DNA of 64,000 bases from Caulobacter sp. Root655 (GTDB taxonomy: Bacteria; Pseudomonadota; Alphaproteobacteria; Caulobacterales; Caulobacteraceae): NCBI RefSeq assembly GCF_001427665.1, contig NZ_LMHC01000025.1, positions 1 through 64,000 of the forward strand, written 5' to 3'. The position numbers and the translations under genes were made by a program. The notes beneath the pieces are model-generated. The model worked only from the letters and a program-made list of their open reading frames with translations, was not told the DNA's origin and did not search any database. Shown here in pieces: positions 53,145 to 62,200 of the stretch; position 1 is the stretch's first letter; the number at the start of each line of letters is the position of its first letter.

Positions 53145-55961
53145 GTGACCGCACAGATTCCCACCCTCGAACTGGCCCCCGCCCTGGTGGTGCTGCCCGG
53201 ACCCCGCGCCGGCTTCGCCGACGGCGGCACGGGCGGCGAGGGGCGGCCGCTGCGCACCCCCGACGCCCGCGACCTGCTGGAGCACGGTCCTGTGCTGGTG
53301 GCCCACGCCTCGATGACCGCCAAGCGGCTGAACCTGCACGCCCCGACCCGAAGCCGGAGCGTGTTCGACGTGCTGGAGCTCTATGTCTTCACCCGGCCCG
53401 CCACCTTCTGCGCGCCGTCGGCGGTGGGGCTGGCCACGGCCCTGGGCCTGCCCGAGCCGAAGGGCGCGCCGGCCCAGGCCCAGACCCTGCGCGACGCCGC
53501 CGACGCCCTGCTGCGTGAACTGGCCCTGACGCCCCGGCCGTCGCGCGAGGAGGCCCTGGCGGTGGCCGAGACCATGGCCCGGGCCGGCTGGTCCTGGGGC
53601 CCCGCGGTGATCGGCGCCCTGCGTTCGGCCCCATTCGGCAACCAGTTCCGCAGCTCCGGCCTCGACGTCTGGGCCCGCGCCACGGAGTGGGAGGACCAGG
53701 CCCCGCCCGGCGAGCCCGGCTCCAAGCCGGTCGACCCCGAACGGGCCAGCGAGCGGCTGAAGGAGCTGCTGCAACGCTCGGGCCTGGACGAGGTGCGCGA
53801 GGCCCAGGACACCTTCGCCCGCGAGGCCGCCTTCGCCTTCGCCCCCCGCGAGCGCGAGGGCGAACCGCATATGATGCTGGCCGAGGCCGGCACCGGGGTC
53901 GGCAAGACCCTGGGCTATCTGGCGCCGGCCTCGATCTGGGCCGAAATGAACGGCCCGTCGGTGTGGATCAGCACCTATACCCGCGCCCTGCAGCGCCAGA
54001 TCGAGCGCGAGAGCCATTCGATCTATCCCGACCCGCTGGTCCGGGCTCGCAAGGCGGTGGTCCGCAAGGGTCGCGAGAACTACATCTGCCTGCTGAACTT
54101 CCAGGAACAGGTCAACACCGCCCAGCTGGGCAATGGCGACCTGATCGGCCTGGCCCTGGCCGCCCGCTGGGCCCGCGTCAGCCGCGACGGCGACATGACC
54201 GGTGGCGACTTCCCGGCCTGGCTGCCCACCCTGTTCGCGATCCCGCCCTCGGCCCAGGCCGGCCCGGCCAATCTGGTCGACCGGCGCGGCGAGTGCATCC
54301 ACGCCGGCTGCCAGCACTATCGCGTCTGCTTCATCGAAAAGGCCGTGCGGGCCAGCAAGCGGGCCGACATCGTCATCGCCAACCACGCCCTGGTGCTCAG
54401 CCAGGCGGCCTTCGACGGGGCCCGGGCGGCGCGCGGCCTGAAGGGCGACAACGAGACCACCTCGCTCAAGCGCATCGTCTTCGACGAGGGCCACCATCTG
54501 TTCGACGCCGCCGACAGCGCCTTTTCGGCCGCCCTGTCCGGGGCCGAGGCCGCCGAGATGCGCCGCTGGCTGCGCGGGCCGGAGGGCCGGGGCCGTCGGG
54601 GGCGCGGGCTGGAGACCCGCCTGCTCGACATCATCGGCGAGCGCGAGGGCGCGCGAGCCTCGCTGACCGCCGCCCTGCACGCCGCCGCCGCCCTGCCGGG
54701 CGAGGGCTGGTCGGGCCGGATCGCGCCGCCCGACGGCCAGGTCAATCCGATCGGCCCGATCGAGACCTTCCTGGTGGCGGTGATCGAACAACTGCGGGCC
54801 CGGGTCACCGACCGCCCCGGCGCGGCCGAGCAGGGGCTGCAATGCGCCGCCCGCCCGGCCATCGAGCTGGTTCGCGAGCGGGCCGGCGAGGCCTCGCGGG
54901 CCCTGGCCGGCATCGAGGCCCCGCTGCTGGCCCTGGCGCGCCACCTGGAAGACGTGCTGGACGAGGAGGCCGACACCCTGCCGACCTCGGAGCGGGCGCG
55001 GATCGAGGGCGCGCTGCGCGGTCTGGATCGCCGTTGCCGCATGACCCTGCCGGCCTGGCGCTCGATCCTGAAAGCCATCGACGAGGACGCGGAGGACGAC
55101 CCGGACTTCGTCGACTGGTTCGAGGCGACCTTCCTCTATGGCCGCGTCGTCGACGCCGCCTGCCGCCGGCACTGGGTGGACCCGACCGAGCCGCTGCGCG
55201 CCGCCGTGCTGAGCCCCGCCCACGGCGTGCTGGTGACCAGCGCCACCCTGACCGACCCGGCCCTGGAGGACCCCTTCGCCCTGGCCGAGATGCGCACCGG
55301 CGCCGCGCGCCTGCCGCAAAGCCCCAAGGTGCTGAAGCTGGTCTCGCCGTTCGACTACGCCAATCACGCCAAGGCCTTCGTGGTCACCGACGTCGGCAAG
55401 GACGATCCGCGCCAGGTGTCGGCGGCGATGCGCGAGCTGTTCCTGGCGGCCGGCGGCGGGGGGCTGGGCCTGTTCACCGCCATCCGCCGGCTGAAGGCCG
55501 TGCACGAGCGCATCGCCGCGCCCCTGGCCGACAAGGGCCTGGCCCTCTACGCCCAGCACGTCGACCCGCTGGAGGCCGGGGCCCTGGTCGATATCTTCCG
55601 GGCCGAGCAGGACGCCTGCCTGCTGGGCACCGACGCCATCCGCGACGGCATCGATGTTCCGGGCCGCAGCTTGCGCCTGCTGGTCTTCGACCGCGTGCCG
55701 TGGCCGCGCCCCGACGTGCTGCACAAGGCCCGCCGCGCCAGGTTCGGCGGCAAAGGGTACGATGACTCGACCGCGCGGGCCCGCATCAGCCAGGCCTTCG
55801 GCCGCCTGATCCGCCGAGCCGACGACAAGGGCGTGTTCGTGATGCTGGACGCCGCCGCGCCCACCCGGCTGTTCTCCAGCTTGCCAGAGGGCGTGACCAT
55901 CGAGCGCGTGGGCCTGGTCGAGGCCATCGAGGCCACCGCCGCATTTCTGTCAGAAGGCTGA
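53145..55961 (+). CDS. DinG/YoaA-type XPD-like DNA helicase
   Basis: 938 residues with GTG start. Residues 1-180 look like a decayed DnaQ-type exonuclease domain (LVAHASMTAKRL, FDVLELYVFTRP) without the catalytic DxE. Walker A AGTGVGKT (248-255), the Fe-S region with ENYICLL and GECIHAGCQHYRVC, DEGH as motif II (variant of DEAH), and RISQAFGRLIRR. Superfamily 2 helicases of this type unwind R-loops and repair intermediates 5' to 3'. Divergent from the Lhr-type helicase over about 60 bases, so the two may share regulation. Confidence 0.93.
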   Translation: MTAQIPTLELAPALVVLPGPRAGFADGGTGGEGRPLRTPDARDLLEHGPVLVAHASMTAKRLNLHAPTRSRSVFDVLELYVFTRPATFCAPSAVGLATALGLPEPKGAPAQAQTLRDAADALLRELALTPRPSREEALAVAETMARAGWSWGPAVIGALRSAPFGNQFRSSGLDVWARATEWEDQAPPGEPGSKPVDPERASERLKELLQRSGLDEVREAQDTFAREAAFAFAPREREGEPHMMLAEAGTGVGKTLGYLAPASIWAEMNGPSVWISTYTRALQRQIERESHSIYPDPLVRARKAVVRKGRENYICLLNFQEQVNTAQLGNGDLIGLALAARWARVSRDGDMTGGDFPAWLPTLFAIPPSAQAGPANLVDRRGECIHAGCQHYRVCFIEKAVRASKRADIVIANHALVLSQAAFDGARAARGLKGDNETTSLKRIVFDEGHHLFDAADSAFSAALSGAEAAEMRRWLRGPEGRGRRGRGLETRLLDIIGEREGARASLTAALHAAAALPGEGWSGRIAPPDGQVNPIGPIETFLVAVIEQLRARVTDRPGAAEQGLQCAARPAIELVRERAGEASRALAGIEAPLLALARHLEDVLDEEADTLPTSERARIEGALRGLDRRCRMTLPAWRSILKAIDEDAEDDPDFVDWFEATFLYGRVVDAACRRHWVDPTEPLRAAVLSPAHGVLVTSATLTDPALEDPFALAEMRTGAARLPQSPKVLKLVSPFDYANHAKAFVVTDVGKDDPRQVSAAMRELFLAAGGGGLGLFTAIRRLKAVHERIAAPLADKGLALYAQHVDPLEAGALVDIFRAEQDACLLGTDAIRDGIDVPGRSLRLLVFDRVPWPRPDVLHKARRARFGGKGYDDSTARARISQAFGRLIRRADDKGVFVMLDAAAPTRLFSSLPEGVTIERVGLVEAIEATAAFLSEG

Positions 55962-55998
55962 GCTTAAACAGTCGCTTGTGAAGTGTCCGGGGGAACCC

Positions 55999-56484
55999 GT
56001 GTCGAGGAAGCGTACAGTGGCGTTGCGTGAGGTTGGAGCCGTGGTCGCGGCGGTTGTGGTGCTAGCGGGCGCCTCGGCGTCCCGGGCCGGGGAATTCGTG
56101 CGGCCCGACTGCCGGACGGTGGTCAGGCCGACCGACGCCCTGAACTTCGACACCGACGAGCACCAGCGCTGGTACAAGCGGTTCTGGACCGGAACCTGCG
56201 ACCACCTGTCGTTCTGCTTCGCCGGCTCGCCCAACTGGAACGACATCGTCGGCAAGCTGCTGGCCAAGGGCGGCGCGGCCGAACAGCCCTTGCTCCTGCC
56301 CAAGGCCTGCCGCCTGGGCCAGCTGATCGGTCTGGAATGGGCCAAGGACAAGGACGTCCAGAAGATCAGCACCAAGGACCTCAAGCGCTTCAACGCCATG
56401 CTGGAGGCGGCCGGCGATCCGCTGAAGGGCGTCGAGGCGGTCGAGGCCAAGGCCCTGGCGATGACGGGGACGACGGGGCGCTAG
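55999..56484 (+). CDS. Secreted hypothetical protein
   Basis: 161 residues. The signal peptide ends ASASRA; the mature part has four cysteines in C.TVV...GTCDHLSFCF...KACRLG, probably two disulfides, and no domain I recognise. GTG at 55999 is chosen because GGGGGAA lies before it; the GTG at 55978 is the alternative. It follows the helicase gene closely on the same strand. Confidence 0.7.
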   Translation: MSRKRTVALREVGAVVAAVVVLAGASASRAGEFVRPDCRTVVRPTDALNFDTDEHQRWYKRFWTGTCDHLSFCFAGSPNWNDIVGKLLAKGGAAEQPLLLPKACRLGQLIGLEWAKDKDVQKISTKDLKRFNAMLEAAGDPLKGVEAVEAKALAMTGTTGR

Positions 56485-56494
56485 AACACACAAC

Positions 56495-56648
56495 CGTTAT
56501 CATCCCGGACAACCCCGGCGAAAGCCGGGGGCAGATCCGGGACCGCCGGAAGCGCCTGCGTTCACGCCCCGGTCCCGGATCCTCGCGCTGTGCGCCAGCC
56601 CGCCGCCAGGCGGGCCGCTTGCGCGCCCCGAGGTCGGGATGACAACGT
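56495..56648. repeat. Palindromic intergenic repeat, family D (copy D3)
   Basis: CGTTATCATCCCGG and CGGGATGACAACG are the outer arms, with ACCCCGGCGAAAGCCGGGG and CCGCCAGGCGGG hairpins inside. It lies upstream of the XRE-type regulator gene. Confidence 0.85.
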
Positions 56649-56759
56649 TGGTGGCGGCGGCCGCCCCAACAGAGTCCTGTACTCGACGCAATGCGGTCGA
56701 ATTCCTGCAACGCAACGGGTCTACACCCGCGCCCGGGGGCAAGTGCCAGGAGCGTTGCC

Positions 56760-57032
56760 ATGACCAGAGCCGAAACTACCGCCGACTTGGCCATCGACGA
56801 GGCCGCCGACCCCGGTCACGCTCGCTCGGCCCGCGCTCTTGTCCAGGCCGTGCGCTGGCGCAGCGGCCTGTCGCAGGATGAATTCGCTCGCGCGTTCTGC
56901 ATTCCCCTCGACCAACTGGCCACGCTTGAACTGGGCCAGGCCCGGCCCGATACGGCCCTGACCGCCTATCTGCGCGTGGTCGACCACGCGCCCGACGTGG
57001 TGCGCGAGGCGCTGGAGCGGGCGGGGTTGTAG
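56760..57032 (+). CDS. XRE-family helix-turn-helix protein
   Basis: 90 residues. RSARALVQAVRWRSGLSQDEFARAFCIPLDQLATLELGQARPDTALTAYLRVV is a single HTH of the XRE/NadS style (antitoxin-like). AGGAG lies seven bases before the ATG. No toxin gene is adjacent, so this may be an orphan antitoxin or a stand-alone regulator. Confidence 0.85.
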   Translation: MTRAETTADLAIDEAADPGHARSARALVQAVRWRSGLSQDEFARAFCIPLDQLATLELGQARPDTALTAYLRVVDHAPDVVREALERAGL

Positions 57033-57049
57033 GGGGAGACGGTCTTGCA

Positions 57050-57070
57050 CCCTCTCCCCATGGGAGAGGG
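57050..57070. terminator. Hairpin between convergent genes
   Basis: CCCTCTCCC-cat-GGGAGAGGG is a 9 bp perfect stem with a 3 base loop between the XRE gene and the VWA gene, 18 bases after the XRE stop. It probably serves as a bidirectional terminator, or is a remnant of a further repeat family. Confidence 0.6.
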
Positions 57071-57083
57071 TTTCCGGATCATT

Positions 57084-58262
57084 CTACCCCCGCACCAGTT
57101 CCCGCATCGCCTTGTCCAGCCCCTCGATGGTCAGCGGGAACATCCGGTCGTTCATCAGCTGCTTCATCACCCCGATCGACTGGGTGTAGTCCCAGTGGCG
57201 CTCAGGCGTGGGGTTGAGCCAGACGGCGCTCTGGTAGATGTCGGTGACCCGGGTCATCCACATCGCCCCGGCCTCCTCGTTCCAGTGCTCGACGCTGCCG
57301 CCCGGATAGGTGATCTCGTAGGGGCTCATCGTCGCGTCGCCCACGAAGATGACCTTGTAGTCGTGGGGGAACTTGTGGAGCACCTCCCAGGTCGGGGTCT
57401 TCTCGGCCTGGCGGCGGCGGTTGTCCTTCCATACGGCCTCGTACAGGCAGTTGTGGAAGTAGAAGAATTCCAGGTGCTTGAACTCGGTCTTGGCGGCGCT
57501 GAACAGCTCCTCGCAGAGCTTGATATGGCCGTCCATCGAGCCGCCGATGTCGAAGAACAGCAGCACCTTGATGGTGTTGCGGCGCTCGGGACGCATCTGG
57601 ATGTCGAGATAGCCCTTCTCGGCCGTGCCGCGGATGGTGCCGTTGAGGTCCAGCTCCTCCTGCGCCCCCTGACGGGCGAACTTGCGCAGGCGGCGCAGGG
57701 CGACCTTGATGTTGCGGGTGCCCAGTTCGACGCTGTCGTCGAGGTTCTTGTACTCGCGCTTGTCCCAGACCTTGACCGCCTTGCCGTGGCGGCTCTTGTC
57801 CTGGCCGATGCGCACGCCCTCGGGATTGTAGCCGTTGGCCCCGAACGGGCTGGTGCCGCCGGTGCCGATCCACTTGGAGCCGCCTTCGTGGCGCTCCTTC
57901 TGCTCGCGAAGGCGCTCCTGCAGGGTCTCCATCAACTTCTCGAAGCCGCCCAGGGCCTCGATCTGCGCCTTCTCCTCATCGGTGAGGAACTTCTCGGTCA
58001 GCAGTTTCAGCCACTCGGCCGGGATCTCGGCGGTGATGCCGTCCTCCACCGTCTCCAGGCCCTTGAAGACGTGGCTGAACACCCGGTCGAACTTGTCGAG
58101 ATTCTTCTCGTCCTTCACCAGGCTGGCCCGCGACAGGAAGTAGAAGTCCTCGATCCGCCGGTCGATGACGTCCTTGTCGAGGGCCTCCATCAGCAGGAGG
58201 TATTCGCGCAGGCTCACGGGCACCTTGGCCTGGCGGAGCTCGGAGAAGAAGCGGAAGAACAT
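57084..58262 (-). CDS. CoxE-like von Willebrand factor A protein
   Basis: 392 residues. A long helical N-terminus (about 1-210) is followed by a VWA domain with FFDIGGSMDGH (MIDAS motif DxGxS), FYFHNCLYEAVW, and the closing strands with VIFVGDATMSPYE. CoxE-family proteins work with a MoxR AAA+ ATPase as metal-insertion or protein-assembly chaperones. No MoxR gene is in the window, so its partner must lie elsewhere. Confidence 0.9.
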   Translation of the reverse strand: MFFRFFSELRQAKVPVSLREYLLLMEALDKDVIDRRIEDFYFLSRASLVKDEKNLDKFDRVFSHVFKGLETVEDGITAEIPAEWLKLLTEKFLTDEEKAQIEALGGFEKLMETLQERLREQKERHEGGSKWIGTGGTSPFGANGYNPEGVRIGQDKSRHGKAVKVWDKREYKNLDDSVELGTRNIKVALRRLRKFARQGAQEELDLNGTIRGTAEKGYLDIQMRPERRNTIKVLLFFDIGGSMDGHIKLCEELFSAAKTEFKHLEFFYFHNCLYEAVWKDNRRRQAEKTPTWEVLHKFPHDYKVIFVGDATMSPYEITYPGGSVEHWNEEAGAMWMTRVTDIYQSAVWLNPTPERHWDYTQSIGVMKQLMNDRMFPLTIEGLDKAMRELVRG

Positions 58263-58324
58263 GGGGCTGCTTTCGAACGGTTGTTCGAAGGATGGCGGTT
58301 TATGGCGTGCGGCGCAACGGCCGT

Positions 58325-58436
58325 GCGTCCTTCGAGGCCCGCTGCGCGGGCGCCTCAGGATGAGGAAGCTCGTGGGGGCGGCTTCTCTGAATTCCTCATC
58401 CTGAGGTGCGAGGCGAAGCCGAGCCTCGAAGGACGC
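58325..58436. repeat. Palindromic intergenic repeat, family A (copy A6)
   Basis: Outer and inner arms as in A1, between two genes on the minus strand (the GNAT gene and the VWA gene), so it must be crossed by any transcript from the GNAT gene into the VWA gene. Confidence 0.92.
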
Positions 58437-58442
58437 AGGGCG

Positions 58443-58979
58443 TCACCCCCGTCGCAGGATGAACTCCAGGTCCCGCGTCTCGCCGACCGCGAAGCGGTAT
58501 TCGCCGACCTTCTCGAACCCCAGGCGCTCATAGAGCTTCTGGGCCCCGAAGTTCTCGGACCACACGCCGATCCACAGCGGGCGCGGGCCGTCCTTCTCCA
58601 GCCAGTCCAGCGCCGCGTTCAGCAACAGCGAGCCGCGGCCGCCGCCCTGGTGCGACTTCAGCACATAGACCCGGTGCAACTCGCCGTGCGCGGGGCTGGC
58701 GTCGGGATGGGGCAGGCCGCAGGGGCCGGCCAGGGCGTAGCCGATGGCTTCGCCGTCCTCGTCCTCCAGCAGCCAGGTGGCCTTGTCCGGATCCGCCAGG
58801 TCGCGCCGGGTCCGCTCCAGGCCGTAAGCGTAGGCCAGGAAGGTCTCCAGGTCCTGCGTCGGGTAGAGATGGGCGAAGGTCTCGCTGAAGGTGCGGGCGC
58901 CGAGGCTCGACACCGTGTCGGCGTCCTCGATCGTGGCGCGGCGGAGCGTGGCGGGGCGGATGGTCGTGGCGGTGCTCAA
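58443..58979 (-). CDS. GNAT-family N-acetyltransferase
   Basis: 178 residues. LRRATIEDADTVSSLGARTF opens the fold; HRVYVLKSHQGGGRGSLLLNAALDWL holds the acetyl-CoA pyrophosphate loop (QGGGRG); LWIGVWSENFGAQKLYERLGFEKVGE closes it. It acetylates an unknown small molecule or protein amine. Confidence 0.9.
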   Translation of the reverse strand: MSTATTIRPATLRRATIEDADTVSSLGARTFSETFAHLYPTQDLETFLAYAYGLERTRRDLADPDKATWLLEDEDGEAIGYALAGPCGLPHPDASPAHGELHRVYVLKSHQGGGRGSLLLNAALDWLEKDGPRPLWIGVWSENFGAQKLYERLGFEKVGEYRFAVGETRDLEFILRRG

Positions 58980-58995
58980 CGGTTAGGATCCTCGC

Positions 58996-59916
58996 ATGGA
59001 TGTCGCGCTCTATACCCACCTGGATATGCTCGACCATCGGCCCGGCGACAACCACGCCGAGCGGCCCGAGCGTCTGCGGGCGGTGATCGACGCGCTGGAG
59101 GATGAGGCCGGCCTGGACCTGGAGGCGTTCGAGGCCCCGCTGGTCGACTTCGCCGACCTGGCCCTGGTCCATCCTCAGGGCTTCATCGAAGCCATCCTGG
59201 CCGCCGCGCCGCGGGCCGGGACCCACGCCCTGGACCCCGACACGGTGCTGTCGGCCGGCAGCCTGACCGCCGCGCGCCGCGCCGCCGGCGCCGTGGCCGC
59301 CGCGACCCGAGCGGTGGCGGCGGGTCAGAAAACGCGGGCCTTTTGTGCCGTGCGGCCGCCGGGCCACCATGCCGAGCCGGGCGTGGCCATGGGGTTCTGC
59401 GTGTTCTCCAACATCGCCGTGGCGGCGCGGGTCGCCCAGGCCTCGGGGCTCAAGCGGGTGGCGATCGTCGATTTCGACGTCCACCACGGCAACGGCACCC
59501 AGGCGGTGTTCGAGCGCGATCCGAGCGTGTTCTTCGCCTCGATCCACCAGTCGCCGCTCTATCCCGGCACCGGCGATCCGTCCGAATCGGGCGTCGGCAA
59601 CGTCGCCAACGCCACCGTCGCGCCCCACGCGCCCCGCGAGGTCTGGCGCCGGGGTTTCGAGGGGCTGATGCAGCAGGTGGACGGCTTCGCTCCCGAACTG
59701 ATCCTGGTCTCGGCCGGCTTCGACGCCCATGTCCGTGATCCCCTGGCCCAGCAGAGCCTGGAGGCCGAGGATTTCGCCTGGGCGACCCGGGCGATCGCCT
59801 CGGTGGCGAACCGGCGTTGCGGCGGGCGTATTGTTTCCTCGCTCGAGGGCGGCTACGACCTAGAAGCGCTCGGCCGCTCGGCGGCGGCGCATGTCAGAGC
59901 GTTGCAGGAGGGGTGA
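58996..59916 (+). CDS. Histone-deacetylase-family deacetylase
   Basis: 306 residues. HPERLRAV-type start ([15 protein letters not shown]), RPPGHHAEP (His124-His125 active site), [12 protein letters not shown] (Asp159/161, His163 zinc site) and [12 protein letters not shown]. In bacteria these act on acetyl-polyamines, acetylated amines or proteins (acetoin utilisation AcuC-like). It lies divergent from the GNAT gene, so an acetylase and a deacetylase face each other (suggestive only). Confidence 0.92.
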   Translation: MDVALYTHLDMLDHRPGDNHAERPERLRAVIDALEDEAGLDLEAFEAPLVDFADLALVHPQGFIEAILAAAPRAGTHALDPDTVLSAGSLTAARRAAGAVAAATRAVAAGQKTRAFCAVRPPGHHAEPGVAMGFCVFSNIAVAARVAQASGLKRVAIVDFDVHHGNGTQAVFERDPSVFFASIHQSPLYPGTGDPSESGVGNVANATVAPHAPREVWRRGFEGLMQQVDGFAPELILVSAGFDAHVRDPLAQQSLEAEDFAWATRAIASVANRRCGGRIVSSLEGGYDLEALGRSAAAHVRALQEG

Positions 59917-59963
59917 GAGGTTCGGGAATTCGCGCGAGGCGCGAAATCGGACTTCCAGAATCA

Positions 59964-60590
59964 ATGGCCGACGAATTGCCCGCCGACCACCTTTCTCCGC
60001 AAGTCGCCGTCACGCCTCGGCCCGGCGCCATCACCCTGGCCCGGCACGGCGAACCGGCCCTGTCGCGCGACATCCGTTTCAACGCCCCGGCCTATGGCGA
60101 CTGGTGGGCGCTGTACGAGGAGGGCGGCCTGCTGCCCGGCCAGACCCCGCCGGAAACGCTGAAGGCCGCCGCCCAGCGGGCCGGGACGATCATCGCCTCC
60201 ACCCGCCGCCGCTCGATCGAGACCGCCCATGCCGTCACCGCCGGCAAGGCCTTCGCCAGCGACCCGCTGTTCATCGAGGCCCCGCTGCCGCCGCCGCCCT
60301 GGCCGCGCTGGATCAAGATGTCGCCCAAGAACTGGGGCTTCTTCGCCCGCTTCTGGTGGTGGTTCTTCAACCACCACGCCGGCCAGGAAAGCCGCGCCCA
60401 GGCCGAGGTCCGAGCCGACCAGGCGGCCGAGCTGCTGATCGGCCTGTCTTCGAGCGGCCAGGAGGTGCTGGTCGTGGCCCACGGCTTCTTCAACACCATG
60501 ATCGGCCTGGCCCTGCAGAAGCGCGGCTTGAAGAAGACGCTGGACCAGGGTTTCAAGTACTGGTGCGTGAAGCGCTTCGAACGGGTCTAG
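59964..60590 (+). CDS. Histidine phosphatase superfamily protein
   Basis: 208 residues. ITLARHGEP gives the phosphohistidine RHG motif near residue 28, and VLVVAHGFFNTMIG the second His. Unusual is an aromatic stretch WGFFARFWWWFFNHHAG (about 125-141) that looks like a membrane-facing or lid segment. Substrate unknown. The ATG at 59964 is chosen because it begins just before the conserved domain. Confidence 0.8.
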   Translation: MADELPADHLSPQVAVTPRPGAITLARHGEPALSRDIRFNAPAYGDWWALYEEGGLLPGQTPPETLKAAAQRAGTIIASTRRRSIETAHAVTAGKAFASDPLFIEAPLPPPPWPRWIKMSPKNWGFFARFWWWFFNHHAGQESRAQAEVRADQAAELLIGLSSSGQEVLVVAHGFFNTMIGLALQKRGLKKTLDQGFKYWCVKRFERV

Positions 60591-60709
60591 GCGCTGAATT
60601 CGCCGTCACCGCTTGGGCTGTCCAAGCCTCGTTCATCAAAAGCCGAACCAACGAAGTTGCCCGCGCGGCGGCCCGCCACTAGGGTGCGGCGGTTCGCCCC
60701 GGAGTAGAA

Positions 60710-60952
60710 ATGATCAGTCCACAGGATCTTGAAGGCATGAGCTTCGAGCAGGCCCTGGCCCGGCTCGAGCAGATCGTCGGCGAACTGGAGTCCGGCAAGG
60801 CCGAGCTCGAGCGCTCGATCGAGATCTACGAGGACGGCGCGGCTCTCAAGGCGCACTGCGAAAAGAAGCTCGAAGCCGCCCGCCTGAAGGTCGAGAAGAT
60901 CGTGCTGGGCCAAGGCGGCGTGGTCAGCGCCGAGGCGGCCGAGTTCAACTGA
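60710..60952 (+). CDS. xseB: Exodeoxyribonuclease VII small subunit
   Basis: 80 residues. MSFEQALARLEQIVGELESGKAELERSIEIYEDGAALKAHCEKKLEAARLKVEKI is a textbook XseB helical hairpin. It coats and activates the large subunit XseA (not in the window) for single-strand DNA degradation. It overlaps the next gene by a single base (TGATG) and heads the isoprenoid operon. Confidence 0.95.
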   Translation: MISPQDLEGMSFEQALARLEQIVGELESGKAELERSIEIYEDGAALKAHCEKKLEAARLKVEKIVLGQGGVVSAEAAEFN

Positions 60953-61302
60953 TGGGCCAGGCGTCCTCCCAGATCGGCTACGAGGACTTCGAGCGGGTCG
61001 ATATCCGTATCGGCACCGTCATCGAGGCCGCGCCGTTCCCGGAGGCGCGCAAGCCCGCCTACAGGCTGACCATCGATTTCGGCCCCGAGATCGGCGTCAA
61101 GAAATCCTCTGCCCAGGTCACCAAGCACTACGCCCTGGACGAACTGATCGGTCGCCGCGTGGCGGCCGTGGTCAATTTTCCGCCACGCCAGATCGGTCCG
61201 GTGATGTCCGAAGTCCTCTGCCTGGGCTTTCCGGACGCCGAGGGCGGCGTGGTGCTGGTCGACGTGGACCGTGACGTTCCCAACGGGGGGAAGCTGTTTT
61301 GA
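60952..61302 (+). CDS. CsaA-like tRNA-binding-domain protein
   Basis: 116 residues. [36 protein letters not shown], then [24 protein letters not shown], is the EMAP/CsaA OB-fold domain that binds tRNA or unfolded proteins; in B. subtilis CsaA is an export chaperone. It sits between xseB and ispA with one-base and four-base overlaps, so it is co-translated with the isoprenoid genes. Confidence 0.93.
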   Translation: MGQASSQIGYEDFERVDIRIGTVIEAAPFPEARKPAYRLTIDFGPEIGVKKSSAQVTKHYALDELIGRRVAAVVNFPPRQIGPVMSEVLCLGFPDAEGGVVLVDVDRDVPNGGKLF

Positions 61303-62183
61303 TCGACCTCGAGAAGCGCATCGTCCAGGCGGCCGACATCGTCACCGTGGCGCTGGACGAACTGCTGCCGCGGGCCGAGGGGCCCGAGAGCCGGCTGACC
61401 GAGGCCATGCGCTACGCGGCGCTGGGGCCCGGCAAGCGGCTGCGGCCGTTCTTCGCGCTGGAAACCGGCAAGATGTTCGACCTGCCCGAGCGGCCGGTGC
61501 TGCGCGCCGCCTGCGCGCTGGAGTGCATCCACGCCTACAGCCTGGTGCATGACGATCTGCCGGCCATGGACGACGACGACATGCGTCGCGGCCGTCCCAC
61601 CGTGCACGTACAATATGACGAGGCCACCGCGATCCTGGCCGGCGACGCCCTGCAGACCGCCGCCTTCGAGATCATGGCCCACCCCGACACCCATGACGAC
61701 GGTCACGTCCGTTCGGAACTGGTGCGCAAGCTGGCCATCGCCTCGGGCGCCAAGGGCATGTGCGGCGGCCAGATGATCGACCTGCTGGGCGTCCGCGACG
61801 ACCTGGGGGCCGTGGCCCGCATGCAGCGCCTGAAGACCGGGGCGCTGATCGCCTTCGCCTTCGAGATCCCGCTGATCATCGCCCGGGCCAAGCCGGAGGA
61901 GCGCGCCGCCCTGATGGGTTTCGCCCAGGACCTGGGCCTGGCCTACCAGATCGTCGACGACATCCTCGACGCCGAGGGCGACGCGGCGGTGCTGGGCAAG
62001 GCGGCCGGCGGCAAGGACGCCGCCAAGGGCAAGGCCAACTACGTCACCCTGCTGGGCCTGGGCGCCGCCAAGGAGCGGGTCAACCTGTTGGCCGTGCAAA
62101 CCAAGTCACACCTCGATATATTCGGCGAACGGGCCGATCATCTGCGCCGCAGCGTTGATTTCGTGCTGGACCGCCGCAACTGA
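61299..62183 (+). CDS. ispA: Farnesyl diphosphate synthase
   Basis: 294 residues. First aspartate-rich motif DDLPAMD (85-91) with the two-residue insert typical of bacterial (type II) enzymes, second motif DDILD (220-224), and GPGKRLRP (43-50) for isopentenyl diphosphate. It makes the C15 precursor of quinones and peptidoglycan carrier lipids. The start is TTG at 61299, overlapping the previous stop. It feeds the long-chain synthase at 2501. Confidence 0.96.
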   Translation: MIDLEKRIVQAADIVTVALDELLPRAEGPESRLTEAMRYAALGPGKRLRPFFALETGKMFDLPERPVLRAACALECIHAYSLVHDDLPAMDDDDMRRGRPTVHVQYDEATAILAGDALQTAAFEIMAHPDTHDDGHVRSELVRKLAIASGAKGMCGGQMIDLLGVRDDLGAVARMQRLKTGALIAFAFEIPLIIARAKPEERAALMGFAQDLGLAYQIVDDILDAEGDAAVLGKAAGGKDAAKGKANYVTLLGLGAAKERVNLLAVQTKSHLDIFGERADHLRRSVDFVLDRRN

Positions 62184-62200
62184 CCGCGCTTTCTTCGGAC

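Noticed and set aside
53085-55724. Reading the Lhr-type helicase as a 1739-residue protein with a long N-terminal extension
   Set aside because: The extension is antisense to the DinG-type helicase and low in complexity; the helicase domain begins right after the Met at 53084.
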